Positions 40,035 through 50,021 of a DNA stretch of 64,000 bases are shown here, piece after piece. The stretch is from positions 186,001 through 250,000 of the forward strand of contig NZ_CP016180.1 in the NCBI RefSeq assembly GCF_013377295.1. Reading direction: 5' to 3'. Source of the stretch: Pasteurella skyensis (lineage in GTDB: Bacteria; Pseudomonadota; Gammaproteobacteria; Enterobacterales; Pasteurellaceae). The translations under genes and the position numbers were made by a program. The first letter of the stretch is position 1. Every line of letters starts with the position of its first letter. Under the pieces are notes generated by a model that was given only the letters and a program-made list of their open reading frames with translations, did no database searches and was not told the origin of the DNA.

Positions 40035-41369
40035 ATGAATAGTATGCCAAATATTGGTTTTGTCAGTTTAGGTTGTCCTAAAAATTTAGTGGATTCAGAA
40101 CGTATTTTAACGGAATTACGTACTGATGGTTATAACATTATTCCAAGTTATGAAAATGCAGATTTGGTTATTGTCAATACTTGTGGGTTTATTGATAGTG
40201 CAGTACAAGAGTCGTTAGAAACAATAGGGGAGGCCCTAGCCGAAAATGGGCGAGTGATTGTCACTGGTTGTTTGGGAGCAAAAGAAGATCTTATTCGTGA
40301 AGTTCATCCTAAAGTACTTGAGGTCACAGGTCCTCACAGCTATGAAGCAGTAATGCAACAAGTGTATAAATATGTACCAAAGCCTGAATATAATCCTTAT
40401 GTAAACCTTGTTCCTGCACAAGGTGTTAAATTAACTCCAAAACACTATGCGTATTTAAAAATTTCGGAAGGTTGCGATCATCATTGTACTTTCTGTATTA
40501 TTCCTTCAATGCGAGGAAAATTAGAGAGCCGTTCTATCACACAGGTTTTAGATGAAGCGAAACGGCTACGAGATTCAGGGGTAAAAGAATTGTTAGTCGT
40601 ATCACAAGATACTTCTGCCTATTCTTTAGAACAAGGTAAAGAAAGCCAATCAAAAACGGTATTTTGGCAAGGAAAACCGATAAAAAATAATTTAATTAGC
40701 TTATGTGAAGAATTAGGTTCACTCGGTATTTGGGTACGTTTGCATTATGTTTATCCTTATCCGCACGTCGATAATTTAATTCCGTTAATGGCGGAAGGTA
40801 AAATTCTGCCGTATTTAGATATTCCATTACAACACGCTAGCCCTAAAATATTGAAAGCAATGAAACGCCCCGGTTCCATTAATCGTACTCTTGAACGTAT
40901 TAAAAAATGGCGTGAAATTTGTCCTGAATTAACCTTACGTTCTACTTTTATTGTTGGCTTTCCAGACGAAACAGAAGAGGATTTTCAACTACTATTAGAT
41001 TTCTTAAAAGAGGCACAGTTAGACCGAGTGGGCTGTTTTAAATTTAGCCCTGTTGATGGTGCAACGGCAACAGATATGCCAAATCAAGTATCAGAAGAAG
41101 TGAAAGAAGAACGTTTTCATCGCTTTATGCAACTTCAACAACAAATTTCCGCACAGCGTTTACAACAAAAAGTGGGCAAAACATTGGCGGTGATTATTGA
41201 TGAGATTAACGATGAAAATATTATCAGTCGTTCAATGGCGGATGCTCCTGAAATTGATGGTTTAGTTTATGTGGATAATTCTAAAAATGCAGAAATACAA
41301 GTTGGTGAAGTGGTAAATGTGACTGTTACTGATGCTGATGAGTATGATTTATGGGGTGTAATTGTTTAA
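40035..41369 (+). CDS. rimO: Ribosomal protein S12 methylthiotransferase
   Basis: The 444-residue radical SAM enzyme adds a methylthio group to the conserved Asp of ribosomal protein S12. It has the N-terminal UPF0004 domain ([20 protein letters not shown]), the radical SAM cluster [19 protein letters not shown] (CxxxCxxC), and a C-terminal TRAM domain (residues about 375-444). A second Met (residue 4) is possible as the start; the ATG at 40035 is kept. The next frame after its stop stays open for 40 codons (see the remnant at 41370). Confidence 0.96.
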   Translation: MNSMPNIGFVSLGCPKNLVDSERILTELRTDGYNIIPSYENADLVIVNTCGFIDSAVQESLETIGEALAENGRVIVTGCLGAKEDLIREVHPKVLEVTGPHSYEAVMQQVYKYVPKPEYNPYVNLVPAQGVKLTPKHYAYLKISEGCDHHCTFCIIPSMRGKLESRSITQVLDEAKRLRDSGVKELLVVSQDTSAYSLEQGKESQSKTVFWQGKPIKNNLISLCEELGSLGIWVRLHYVYPYPHVDNLIPLMAEGKILPYLDIPLQHASPKILKAMKRPGSINRTLERIKKWREICPELTLRSTFIVGFPDETEEDFQLLLDFLKEAQLDRVGCFKFSPVDGATATDMPNQVSEEVKEERFHRFMQLQQQISAQRLQQKVGKTLAVIIDEINDENIISRSMADAPEIDGLVYVDNSKNAEIQVGEVVNVTVTDADEYDLWGVIV

Positions 41370-41492
41370 AAGGTTATAAGTGAAACTACGCCAAATACTG
41401 TTATTAACATATTGAAAAGTAACGATACATTGATTATTGAGTTTAATAGCAGTATTTGTGGCGAATCAATAGAAATAATAAGAGATGAGTGA
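41370..41492 (+). pseudogene. Orphan open stretch after rimO (possible 3' coding remnant)
   Basis: In the same frame as rimO, directly after its stop, 40 codons are open without a start codon. They read like protein (NTVINILKSNDTLIIEFNSS, ending GESIEIIRDE, stop at 41490-41492). It may be the 3' end of a lost gene. It is short enough to be chance. Confidence 0.3.
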
Positions 41493-41512
41493 AAGTCATA
41501 AACAGAGGAAAA

Positions 41513-42241
41513 ATGATGAAAAAACACATAAAACAAAGTTTTGCTTTAGTTAGTTTGTTGATACTGACTGCCTGTGATTTTCACTCTTCAGTTATTACTC
41601 CTCTTTTCTCTCAATCCGTTAATATCAGCAAATCACTTTTATCAGAAAAAATATTTAAGGGGTCTGATAGCCACAATAAAAAGCAAAATAGTGCAAAATT
41701 GACCTTTGAAGAAGAGCAGGAAGCAATAAGACAATTACTTCTTAATTCAAAACCTAACAAAAATATAAAGTCTAATCCTATACTGCAAGATTTGTATATT
41801 AAAGGTCTTGTAAAGCAAATAGATAATAAAATTCATTTTAACATTCCTTTTAATCTTCACGGCCTTGATTGTGGTGCCCCTGATTGTTATTCCAGTGATC
41901 TAACTTTTGAAATTATTGCAACAACACCCATTCAATTTCCTAAAAAAATGGATTTTACACTATTAGAACACGGTTGTGGAATTGAAAAAGCAATACTAAG
42001 AAAAGGGGTATTTGAACTTGTAGAATCCTCTCCTAAATATGTTAATTACTATTCTAAACAACAAAACAGTCATTTAGTTATTCAAGAAAGAGCGGTTTAT
42101 TACTTCCCTGATACAAAACCAAATGAAATAAAAGTAAAGTCAATTAAGAAAATATTTAAAGAGGGAGATGAGGATAAAATACCCTATCAATCCACTATTA
42201 TGAATGCAACTTATAGCGAGTTTGAATTTCTCTTAAATTAA
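41513..42241 (+). CDS. Putative lipoprotein, accessory
   Basis: The frame opens at a GTG at 41489, but GAGG before the tandem ATGs at 41513/41516 marks the start. The signal is MMKKHIKQSFALVSLLILTA followed by C-D, a classic lipobox (LTAC), so the product (242 residues) is a lipoprotein; Asp at +2 suggests retention at the inner membrane by the usual rule. The body has two Cys in a LDCGAPDCYSSD segment. No family is recognised. The next gene has a similar beginning (SLLILTACD and a shared N-I-S-x-S-x-L...GKIFK segment), so the two are probably paralogues. Confidence 0.7.
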   Translation: MMKKHIKQSFALVSLLILTACDFHSSVITPLFSQSVNISKSLLSEKIFKGSDSHNKKQNSAKLTFEEEQEAIRQLLLNSKPNKNIKSNPILQDLYIKGLVKQIDNKIHFNIPFNLHGLDCGAPDCYSSDLTFEIIATTPIQFPKKMDFTLLEHGCGIEKAILRKGVFELVESSPKYVNYYSKQQNSHLVIQERAVYYFPDTKPNEIKVKSIKKIFKEGDEDKIPYQSTIMNATYSEFEFLLN

Positions 42242-42255
42242 AAAGGATAAACCAA

Positions 42256-42690
42256 ATGAAAAAAATATATATTTATTTAAGTTTACTTATACTCACCGCC
42301 TGCGATCTGCGTATGCCTTTTGTTGCTGAACCCTACTACCAACCAACAAATATTAGTCACTCATACTTAGTGGGGAAAATATTTAAAAGCCCTAGAGATC
42401 AAATAACCCTCAAATTTTATGATAATAATAAAGTAGAATTGAGCAAAATCATTAAAAATGCTAAAGCTAAAATAATAGATAAAGTTGTCTTTACAGGTAC
42501 ATATTCTTTTGAATACCGTGATTATGATTACAGTAAATATATATATACAGAAAAAAAGCAAGAGCAATATATTAAAATTAAAGATAATAAGGGGATTTAT
42601 GAAGTTGTCTTCTTTGTTCGTCGTCCTCACCTTTTAATGTTTGAAAAAGGGAATATTGGCGGACGAGGGTATGATTTGTATTTAAAATAA
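42256..42690 (+). CDS. Putative lipoprotein, paralogue of the preceding gene
   Basis: The 144-residue product has the signal MKKIYIYLSLLILTA and lipobox Cys, then DLRMPFVAEPYYQPTNISHS, which parallels the preceding protein's N-terminus, including GKIFK. The C-terminal part is beta-rich with many Lys and Tyr. The gap between the two genes is 14 bp with AAGGAT before the ATG, so they form one unit. No function is known; small paired lipoproteins of this kind are often immunity or stress proteins, which is only a suggestion. Confidence 0.7.
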   Translation: MKKIYIYLSLLILTACDLRMPFVAEPYYQPTNISHSYLVGKIFKSPRDQITLKFYDNNKVELSKIIKNAKAKIIDKVVFTGTYSFEYRDYDYSKYIYTEKKQEQYIKIKDNKGIYEVVFFVRRPHLLMFEKGNIGGRGYDLYLK

Positions 42691-42699
42691 GAGAAGTAA

Positions 42700-42879
42700 A
42701 AAGGTAGTAATGATAAAAATTATCCATATATGGATTTTGTATATACGAGAATACTTACATTAGCAGGTAAAACAAATAATCATATTAAAAAAGAAAGAAT
42801 TAAACAAGGACTTGAAGACCCCCCTAAAAAATTAAAAAAATCAGATCCTATTATAGGTTGGTTTTTAAATAATAAATAG
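42700..42879 (+). pseudogene. Small ORF or 3' remnant of a lost gene
   Basis: The frame is open from 42700 to the stop at 42877-42879 and reads YPYMDFVYTRILTLAGK, then KKERIKQGLEDPPKKLKKSD and PIIGWFLNNK. A start codon exists only at 42730 (49 residues), with no ribosome site. It looks like the C-terminal end of a larger protein. Confidence 0.4.
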
Positions 42880-42919
42880 TTAATAAAGCGGTCAGATTTT
42901 TTATGGGAATTTGCGAATA

Positions 42920-43339
42920 ATGAAAAAACTTAAATATATTTTTATAAGTATATTGATCATTTTTTTTATGATTATATCTGTGCATATAGTCGTCTATAAC
43001 TTTATAAAAAACGAACCTTTTGTATATAAAAATATTACTCAAGACTTGATTGGGTTATCTATACCAGAGTTAGAGAAAAAGTTAGGTATGAAGCATACGG
43101 TAAGCTTTATTGAAAAAGGATTTATTGGATTTCCATTTAAGAAAAGTAATGGCAAAGGATACAGTCTTACTTTTTATTTAGATAAAAATAATAAAACAAA
43201 CTTTATTGTAAATAAGGTATTTTATACATACGATGAAACAAAGTTTTTAGAAAAAGAAGCAACAATTTTAAATAATGGTGCTTGGTTAAGAATTAGGGTA
43301 CATCCATTTATAGAACAGCAATTTTATAAAAATAAATGA
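42920..43339 (+). CDS. Small membrane-anchored protein of unknown function
   Basis: The ATG at 42920 (MKKLKYIFIS) is preferred over the TTG at 42911. The 139-residue product has one N-terminal membrane segment (YIFISILIIFFMIISVHIVV) and an outside domain of about 110 residues beginning KNEPFVYKNITQDLIGLSIP. No family is recognised. It is AT-rich and lies in the accessory cluster after rimO. An uptake core precedes it (about 42886-42892) and another follows it (about 43351). Confidence 0.6.
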   Translation: MKKLKYIFISILIIFFMIISVHIVVYNFIKNEPFVYKNITQDLIGLSIPELEKKLGMKHTVSFIEKGFIGFPFKKSNGKGYSLTFYLDKNNKTNFIVNKVFYTYDETKFLEKEATILNNGAWLRIRVHPFIEQQFYKNK

Positions 43340-43409
43340 AATTTTAGCTAAAGCGGTAACATTCCACCCAAAATTTACAAATTCTCTCCACAACAAAAGG
43401 AAGAATAAT

Positions 43410-43910
43410 ATGGTAAAACATTACAATATTTCTACACAATCACAAGCAAATATAAAAGACAGTATTTGGCTTATTTGCAATGACGGTATAAATACTATTC
43501 AAATAGGTCTATCTATGCTAGGTAAAGAAAGAATTTTTGTAAATAATAAATTGGTCGTAGAAAAAAGAAATCTGAAGCTAACAAGTACGAGTGAATTTAC
43601 AGATGATAAGGGTAATGCTTATAAAGTTACATTTAAGGTATTGAGCCTAGTAAAAGGAATTTACGAATGTGTAGTACAACGAAATAATGAAGTGGTTAGG
43701 GTTTTTAGCATAAAATATCAACACACAAAAAGTAAACGTCTTTCAGTAATAAGAATTTTAATTTTGCTTTTAATCGGTTTTTCTTGTGGACTTTTACAGG
43801 CTATATATGGTTTTTCACACATTATATCTGTTATTGTTATCGTATTGAGTATCATTCTTTTAAATAAAAACAAATGTACTAAAAGTAAGTATATTATTGA
43901 AGAGTTGTAG
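43410..43910 (+). CDS. Small membrane protein of unknown function
   Basis: The 166-residue protein has a soluble N-terminal part (residues 1-110, beta-rich, MVKHYNISTQSQANIKDSIW) and two C-terminal membrane helices (VIRILILLLIGFSCGLLQAI and HIISVIVIVLSIILL). GGAAG lies upstream of the ATG. No family is recognised. Another uptake core follows (about 43918). It resembles the small membrane proteins found in toxin-immunity clusters, but no sequence evidence ties it to a toxin. Confidence 0.6.
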   Translation: MVKHYNISTQSQANIKDSIWLICNDGINTIQIGLSMLGKERIFVNNKLVVEKRNLKLTSTSEFTDDKGNAYKVTFKVLSLVKGIYECVVQRNNEVVRVFSIKYQHTKSKRLSVIRILILLLIGFSCGLLQAIYGFSHIISVIVIVLSIILLNKNKCTKSKYIIEEL

Positions 43911-44001
43911 TAGGATAAATAGCGGTAACATTTTTATAGGAATTTACGAAAACAAACCTAACTTTGTTATACTTTAAGTGGTTAAATTATAAAGGTAAAA
44001 A

Positions 44002-45054
44002 ATGAGCAACATAATTAAAAATACTAAAAATAACTTTTTACAGTCTGTGAGTGAATTACTTATTCAGTCTAGACAAAAAGTAACAACAGCAATCAATATA
44101 TCAATGGTTTATACTTATTTTGAGATAGGTAGAATGATTGTTGAAGAAGAGCAAAACGGTAAAGAAAAGGCGGGTTATGGGCAAAATTTAATTACAGAAT
44201 TATCAGAGCATCTGACTTCTCAATTTGGAAAAGGATTTTCTAAAACGAATATAAAACAAATGAGGAAGTTTTATCTAGAATATAGTCAAAAAGCAATTGG
44301 TCAGACAGTGTCTGACTTATTGGGTGAAAAATCTACAAATACTAAAAATTATGACTTTTCATTAAGTTGGTCGCATTATTTAAAACTAATGAGAATTAAA
44401 AATATTCAAGAGCGACAGTTTTATGAAATTGAAGCAAGAGAAAACAATTGGAGTTTATCAGAATTAAATCGTCAATTTGATAGTTCGTTATATGAGCGTT
44501 TGGTTTTAAGTAGAGATAAAGAAAAAATAAAAGAATTATCAATAAAAGGGCATATTGTAGAAACACCAAAAGATATTTTAAAAGAGCCTTATGTTCTTGA
44601 ATTTTTGGGTTTACCTGAATTAAGTTCATATTCTGAACAAGATTTAGAAAGTAAGATAATAGATAATTTGCAAAAGTTTCTTTTAGAATTAGGTAAAGGG
44701 TTTACTTTTGTTGGAAGACAGGTACGCATCAGTTATGATGAAGAACATTTTTTTATAGATTTAGTGTTTTATAACCGTCTATTAAAATGTTTTGTGTTAT
44801 TTGATTTAAAAATTGGGAAAATTAAACATCAAGACATAGGGCAGATGCAGATGTATGTAAACTACTATGACCGCAAAATAAAATTAGATGATGAAAATAA
44901 AACCATTGGTATTTTACTCTGTAAAGATAAAAAACAATCATTGGTAGAAATGACACTACCTGAAGATAACGAGCAAATGTTTGCTGTAAAATATGAAACC
45001 GTTTTACCAAGTAAAGAAGATTTACAGAGATTAATTGAAATTGATAAATCATAA
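44002..45054 (+). CDS. YhcG-family PDDEXK nuclease (DUF1016)
   Basis: The 350-residue protein has the DUF1016 N-terminal domain (residues 6-165; YTYFEIGRMIVEEEQNG, FGKGFSKTNIKQMRKFY, LSWSHYLKLMRI). The C-terminal nuclease domain (about 200-345; FVGRQVRISYDEEHFFIDLV, then FVLFDLKIGKIKHQDIGQM) carries the D...DxK pattern of PD-(D/E)xK nucleases. Family members are widespread in mobile and defence-related regions, often near type I restriction genes; their role is not settled. No restriction genes are adjacent here. AAAGGTAAAA precedes the ATG. Confidence 0.85.
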   Translation: MSNIIKNTKNNFLQSVSELLIQSRQKVTTAINISMVYTYFEIGRMIVEEEQNGKEKAGYGQNLITELSEHLTSQFGKGFSKTNIKQMRKFYLEYSQKAIGQTVSDLLGEKSTNTKNYDFSLSWSHYLKLMRIKNIQERQFYEIEARENNWSLSELNRQFDSSLYERLVLSRDKEKIKELSIKGHIVETPKDILKEPYVLEFLGLPELSSYSEQDLESKIIDNLQKFLLELGKGFTFVGRQVRISYDEEHFFIDLVFYNRLLKCFVLFDLKIGKIKHQDIGQMQMYVNYYDRKIKLDDENKTIGILLCKDKKQSLVEMTLPEDNEQMFAVKYETVLPSKEDLQRLIEIDKS

Positions 45055-45852
45055 TCTCAATATTGGGATTATCGCCGTCAATTATCGTTAGAGTCAGATG
45101 TACGAGAATCAATGTCTGATATTGCCTTTAAGTTTGATGCTTTTAATTCGCCAAAAATACCTGATTATGTTGGAGCTATTCGCTTAATGCTTCCGTATAA
45201 TACCGTGTCAGAAATGGGTGCTTCTGAATTTATTTCAAAGGTATTAGATTTATGTAGTGAAATGAAATTTTTATCAGGAAATGTTGGTTTTACGGTTAAT
45301 AGAGATTATGCAAATAGTAGCTATCCTGACAAATGGAGTAAATTATGGACAGAATCAAAAAAATATTTACTCTTAGACCCTACTAAATTTGAAGGTTTTT
45401 GGAATATGTTTCAATACTGTAATCAAGAAACTAATGAAAGAAAGTTTCTTCACGTATTAAAAAGAATTGATTGGCTTACCTTTATAAATCATAGATTGAT
45501 TGATAAGTTAGGCGGTATTGACACCTTAACAAAAAATTTAACAATAGATTTTGACGGTAGTATTATTAAAGATGTTATTTTACATAAGTTACCACACGGC
45601 ATTTGCGTACAAGCAGGGGCTGAACCTATCATTGGCGACATTAGCAACCTTGATTATAAGGCTTTATCCCCTTATAGGCATATTGGTAGTGCATTAAAAC
45701 CTGTAACGATATTGCAAAACGAGTATGGTTATGATGTAAAAGAATTTAATTTTGGTGGTATGTCAGGCGGTGGAATTAGTTCTAATTTTTGGATAGAAAA
45801 AGGTTTTCCTTTATTGATAAAAAGATATAAACAACTAAGTAATCGTAAATAA
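45055..45852 (+). pseudogene. DUF3396 (type VI immunity family) gene, 5'-truncated
   Basis: The conserved part of DUF3396 is clear: IDWLTFINHRLIDKLGGIDT, PHGICVQAGAEPIIGDISN and YRHIGSALKPVTIL. DUF3396 proteins are often encoded with type VI secretion effectors as immunity proteins. The frame is open right up to the yhcG stop and reads SQYWDYRRQLSLESDVRES before the first ATG (45112), so protein sequence extends upstream of any start. About 100 N-terminal residues normal for the family seem to be missing. A shortened 246-residue protein could still be made from 45112, with no ribosome site. Confidence 0.65.
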
Positions 45853-45903
45853 AGCGGTACGATCTTGATAAAAATTTGCAATTAAAGTGTCTAACCACCA
45901 ATA

Positions 45904-46602
45904 TCAAACCACCCTCTGAACAAGCTCCATCACAACAGGAACCCCATTATCAACAGTAAATTTTGCTTTGTAACAAACCGCTTGTATGCCATTATCAAGA
46001 GCTTGCTGAAATAACTCTGCATATTTAGGATCAATCTGTTTGGCGACTTCAAAGGTGTGAATGCCTGAATGCAAAATAGCAAAGAAAATAACCGCTGAAT
46101 AACCTTGTTGTGCCATTGTAGTTAGTTCCCTTAGGTGTTTTTGACCTCGTAAAGTTTGAGTATCTGGGAACATTCCTATGCCATTTTCTGTTAATAGTGT
46201 AGTAGATTTTACTTCGACAAAGCAGCTTTCATCCAGTAAAAAATCAATACGACTCTTTTCTTCGCCATATTTTACTTCTGCTTGAATCTGTTGATATTGA
46301 ACCAGCTCCTCAATCCATTTATGTTGCAATGCTTCATTGACTAATTGGTTAGCTCGTTGTGTATTTACACAAATAAAATCGCCTTGTTGTGTTTCTGTGA
46401 GTTCCCAAGTGTGAGCATATTTACGTTTTGGGTTATCTGAGGTAGAAAACCACACTCGATCTCCCTCTGTTGCACAACCTGTCATTGCTCCAGTATTAGG
46501 GCAATGAATAGTAATTTGCTCTCCATTAGGCAACATTATATCTGCTAGAAAACGTTTATAACGTTTGATTAATATACCTTGTTTTAGTGGTGGAAGTTGC
46601 AT
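45904..46602 (-). CDS. sfsA: SfsA, sugar fermentation stimulation protein family
   Basis: The 232-residue protein is full length for SfsA. It has an N-terminal OB-like part ([20 protein letters not shown], then [19 protein letters not shown]) and a C-terminal nuclease-like core ([37 protein letters not shown]). The E. coli protein was named for stimulating maltose use and can bind DNA; the exact role is unclear. It is in a gap between the accessory cluster and ydiJ. An uptake core lies on either side (45850 and 46612). Confidence 0.93.
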   Translation of the reverse strand: MQLPPLKQGILIKRYKRFLADIMLPNGEQITIHCPNTGAMTGCATEGDRVWFSTSDNPKRKYAHTWELTETQQGDFICVNTQRANQLVNEALQHKWIEELVQYQQIQAEVKYGEEKSRIDFLLDESCFVEVKSTTLLTENGIGMFPDTQTLRGQKHLRELTTMAQQGYSAVIFFAILHSGIHTFEVAKQIDPKYAELFQQALDNGIQAVCYKAKFTVDNGVPVVMELVQRVV

Positions 46603-46646
46603 CGTTGTCCTTTAAGCGGTCAGTTGTTGATTGATTTTTGCAAATT

Positions 46647-49600
46647 TTAAGTATGGGATACTAATACACTCAATAACGCTTGAATAGGGTGTTTTAATAT
46701 CACTTTTTCCATACGCTTGACTTGGCTACGGCAAGAGTAACCTGTGGCAAGACATTGTTCTATCGGTTTATCTTTAAATTTAGTTTGCCACGATTGTTCA
46801 TAAATTGCTTTAGACATTGCTATATGTTGAGTTTCGTGACCAAAAGTCCCTGCCATTCCACAGCAACCGACATTTTCACTGTTCAGTGTTTGGTTGAAAT
46901 ACTCAAAAATTTGTTGCCATTCCTTCGTGCTATTTGGTAAAGCTGTGGTTTCTGTACAGTGTGAAAACAGATACCATTGTAAGCGGTCACTTATTTGTAA
47001 ATTTTTGCAAACATCTAACCGCTTATTTTCAATTTGATGATTTAACCATTCGTGTACTAACAGGACGTTAAAATCGCCTCGTTTTTCTTGTAACAGATGA
47101 TTATATTCATCTCGATAAAGTAATACTAAAGCAGGATCGACTCCTACCATTGGGATATTTAACTTTGCAACACGGTTTAAAAATTCTGCCTGATTTTTTG
47201 CTGTTTTAGAAAATTGATTTAAAAAACCTTTAATATGCGCCGCTTTTCCAGTTGGTTTGAAAGGTAATACAATAGGCTTAAAACCAATTTTTTGACAAAA
47301 ATGGACAAAATCTGCGACAACTTTTGCATCATAATAAGAAGTAAAAGGATCTTGTATCACAAAAATAAATTTGCAAAAATCATTAGGTAAGTGACCGCTT
47401 GCAACCCAATGTTCAATGGTTTCTAACTTTTCCCCTTGATAATTTATTTTCACTAATTGCTGTTGTAAATTGGGTGTTGAAAGAGCAGGTAAGTCTGTCA
47501 TTCCAATGGTTTTATTTGCTATTTTTTCTGCTATTTTCGTGGTACTAAAAAAATTATAAAAGCGTGGTATTTTTGCCATTAAAGGGGCAACAAACTCAAG
47601 ATTAGACACTACATAATCTTTCACTGGACGAAAATAACGTTGATGATATAAATGATTAAATTGACTACGGAATGTTGGTACATCAATTTTTATTGGACAT
47701 TGACTAGCACAGGCTTTACAAGCTAAACAAGTATCCATCGCCATTTTGACTTCGTGAGAAAAATCATAATGGGTGTTTTTATTCCATTGATGGCGAAGCT
47801 TAGCAACAAAATCTGTTAATTTAAGAGAATATTTTTTGTCTTTAAATATTAAATCATCAGGGCTAACCCCTTGTTCTGCAAGAAGTCGTAACCATTCTCG
47901 AATTAACGTTGCACGCCCTTTGGGTGAAAACACTCGATTGCCCGTTATTTTCATAGAAGGACACATCACACTATGCACATCAAAATTAAAGCATAACCCA
48001 TTACCGTTACAACTTATTGCTCCTTTAAATTCGTTTTTTACCTCGAGGGGAATTTGGCGGTCAAAATCAGCACGCATAGGTGAATCGATAGGATACAACT
48101 TATCTTTACTTTCTAAAGGCGTACAAATCTTACCTGGATTTAAACGATTTTGAGGATCAAAAAGTTGTTTAATATAACGTAGCTCGTACCATAATTCCTC
48201 TCCAAAGAAATGCTGACCATAATAAGATCGCATACCTTTGCCGTGTTCTCCCCAAATTAAACCGCCGTATTTTGAGGTCAGTTTTACTACTTCATCAGAA
48301 ATCGTTTTAAAGGTTTCAACTTGTTGTTTATCACATAAATCTAACGCAGGGCGAACGTGTAACACCCCTGCATCAACGTGACCAAACATACCGTATTCTA
48401 ATTGATAAGAATCCAATAATTGGCGAAATTCTGTAATGTAATCTGCTAAATTTTTAGGGGGAACGCAGGTATCTTCCACAAAAGGAATGGGTTTTGCCCA
48501 CCCTTTCGTATTACCCAATAACCCCACCGCCTTTTTACGCATTGCATAAATTTTTTCGATAGAGGCTAAATCATTGCAAATTTGATAACCAATGATACCG
48601 CTTGTTTTATTTGCTATTTTTTGATCGAGGGTTTGGCATAATCCATTAATTAATTTTTGATTTTGTTCTTCATCATTAGAGGCATATTCCACAATATTGA
48701 TACCAAGGATAGGATTATTTTTATCTTCTAATAATAAATCTGAAACGGAGTGCCAAATAATATCTTGTTTGGCTAAATTTAATACCTTTGAATCAATGGT
48801 TTCAACAGAAAGTGCTTTTGCTTCTAACATCATTGGTGCAGAACGCAGAGCAGAATCAAAAGAATTATATTTAATATTAATTAAGGTACGATATTTAGGA
48901 ATAGGCAATAAATTAAGTTTTGCCTCACAAATAAAAGCTAATGATCCTTCTGAACCTGTCAGAATACGAGTTAAGTTAAATTCTGACTCATCATTATTAA
49001 AGACGTTTTTGAGATCGTAACCCGTTAAAAAACGGTTTAACTGAGGTAGATCTTTCAATACCTGTGGGCGAATTTCTTTACAACGAGTAAAAATAGCAGA
49101 ATACAGTTGTTTGGCTGTATCAGATAAATTTAATTTATCTAAATTTGCAAAAAATTGATCAGATCGTACCGCTTGAGTTTCTAATATTTCACCATTCATT
49201 AACACGGATTTAATTTCTAGTACGTGTTGTGAGGTTTTACCATATTGTAACGAACCCTGCCCTGAAGCATCTGTATTAATCATTCCACCAATAGTGGCTC
49301 GATTACTGGTTGAAAGCTCTGGTGAGAAAAATAGTCCGTGAGGTTTTAAAAATTGATTCAGTTGATCTTTTACTACGCCAGCTTGCACTCTAACCCAACA
49401 CTCTTTGACGTTTAATTCTAGAATATTTGTCATATAACGAGAGAGATCAATAATGATATTATCGTTTAATGATTGACCATTAGTACCCGTTCCCCCACCT
49501 CGAGGTGTAAAAGTCAGGGATTGAAATTCAGGTTTTTGAGCAAGTTGAATTAAAAGTTGTACGTCGCCTATTGTTTTTGGATATAAAATAGCCGATGGAA

Positions 49601-49751
49601 TAGTCTGATAAACACTATTATCCGTTGCCAAACTCAGACGATCAGCATAATTTGAAGCAATATCACCTTTAAAATGGTGTTTTTTTACTTCATCTAAGTA
49701 ATGAATAACTTGATTACTTAATTTTGGTATGTCTGAAAGTTGTGGCAGCAT
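46647..49751 (-). CDS. ydiJ: YdiJ-type FAD and Fe-S oxidoreductase (D-2-hydroxyglutarate dehydrogenase family)
   Basis: The 1034-residue protein fuses an FAD-binding type 4 domain (FTPRGGGTGTNGQSLNDNII, residues about 80-100, and its C-terminal oxidase domain up to about 560) with a ferredoxin-like domain (CLACKACASQCPIKIDVPTF near 670) and a C-terminal CCG domain (CCGMAGTFGHETQHIAMSKA). E. coli YdiJ was shown to oxidise D-2-hydroxyglutarate; the electron acceptor is likely in the respiratory chain. Several uptake cores fall inside the gene. Single-gene unit, divergent from ompA. Confidence 0.92.
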   Translation of the reverse strand: MLPQLSDIPKLSNQVIHYLDEVKKHHFKGDIASNYADRLSLATDNSVYQTIPSAILYPKTIGDVQLLIQLAQKPEFQSLTFTPRGGGTGTNGQSLNDNIIIDLSRYMTNILELNVKECWVRVQAGVVKDQLNQFLKPHGLFFSPELSTSNRATIGGMINTDASGQGSLQYGKTSQHVLEIKSVLMNGEILETQAVRSDQFFANLDKLNLSDTAKQLYSAIFTRCKEIRPQVLKDLPQLNRFLTGYDLKNVFNNDESEFNLTRILTGSEGSLAFICEAKLNLLPIPKYRTLINIKYNSFDSALRSAPMMLEAKALSVETIDSKVLNLAKQDIIWHSVSDLLLEDKNNPILGINIVEYASNDEEQNQKLINGLCQTLDQKIANKTSGIIGYQICNDLASIEKIYAMRKKAVGLLGNTKGWAKPIPFVEDTCVPPKNLADYITEFRQLLDSYQLEYGMFGHVDAGVLHVRPALDLCDKQQVETFKTISDEVVKLTSKYGGLIWGEHGKGMRSYYGQHFFGEELWYELRYIKQLFDPQNRLNPGKICTPLESKDKLYPIDSPMRADFDRQIPLEVKNEFKGAISCNGNGLCFNFDVHSVMCPSMKITGNRVFSPKGRATLIREWLRLLAEQGVSPDDLIFKDKKYSLKLTDFVAKLRHQWNKNTHYDFSHEVKMAMDTCLACKACASQCPIKIDVPTFRSQFNHLYHQRYFRPVKDYVVSNLEFVAPLMAKIPRFYNFFSTTKIAEKIANKTIGMTDLPALSTPNLQQQLVKINYQGEKLETIEHWVASGHLPNDFCKFIFVIQDPFTSYYDAKVVADFVHFCQKIGFKPIVLPFKPTGKAAHIKGFLNQFSKTAKNQAEFLNRVAKLNIPMVGVDPALVLLYRDEYNHLLQEKRGDFNVLLVHEWLNHQIENKRLDVCKNLQISDRLQWYLFSHCTETTALPNSTKEWQQIFEYFNQTLNSENVGCCGMAGTFGHETQHIAMSKAIYEQSWQTKFKDKPIEQCLATGYSCRSQVKRMEKVILKHPIQALLSVLVSHT

Positions 49752-49949
49752 AGTATTATCAGTCTATAATGGAAATAAAACAGGATAACATTTTACTATA
49801 AAATTTTAAATAAAAGTGCCTAAATGCAGTTTTTTGTATTTTAAATATACAGAACAGTAAAAAATATATTTTTTTTCCGTTTTTTATTGTACAATAACTG
49901 TTGTTTTTTATGCTTGCAATATTTTGTAGAGTATAGTAAAAATGGAAAT

Positions 49950-49982
49950 GAACCTTTATTCTCTGGTGAGAATTCAGGGTTC
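49950..49982 (+). promoter_or_regulatory. ompA: Stem-loop in the ompA 5' leader
   Basis: GAACC (49950-49954) pairs with GGTTC (49978-49982) and ATTCTC (49958-49963) with GAGAAT (49968-49973), with a small internal loop and a TGGT apex. It lies 39 bases before the start codon. In E. coli a 5' stem-loop gives the ompA message its long life; a similar role is possible here. Confidence 0.5.
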
Positions 49983-50021
49983 AAAATATAATCTAATAAG
50001 TTTTTTTAGAGGAAAACAAAT

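Noticed and set aside
49887-49937. Definite sigma-70 promoter for ompA
   Set aside because: TTGTAC with TATGCT (16-bp spacer) and TTGCAA with TATAGT (12-bp spacer) both compete; neither is good enough to annotate.
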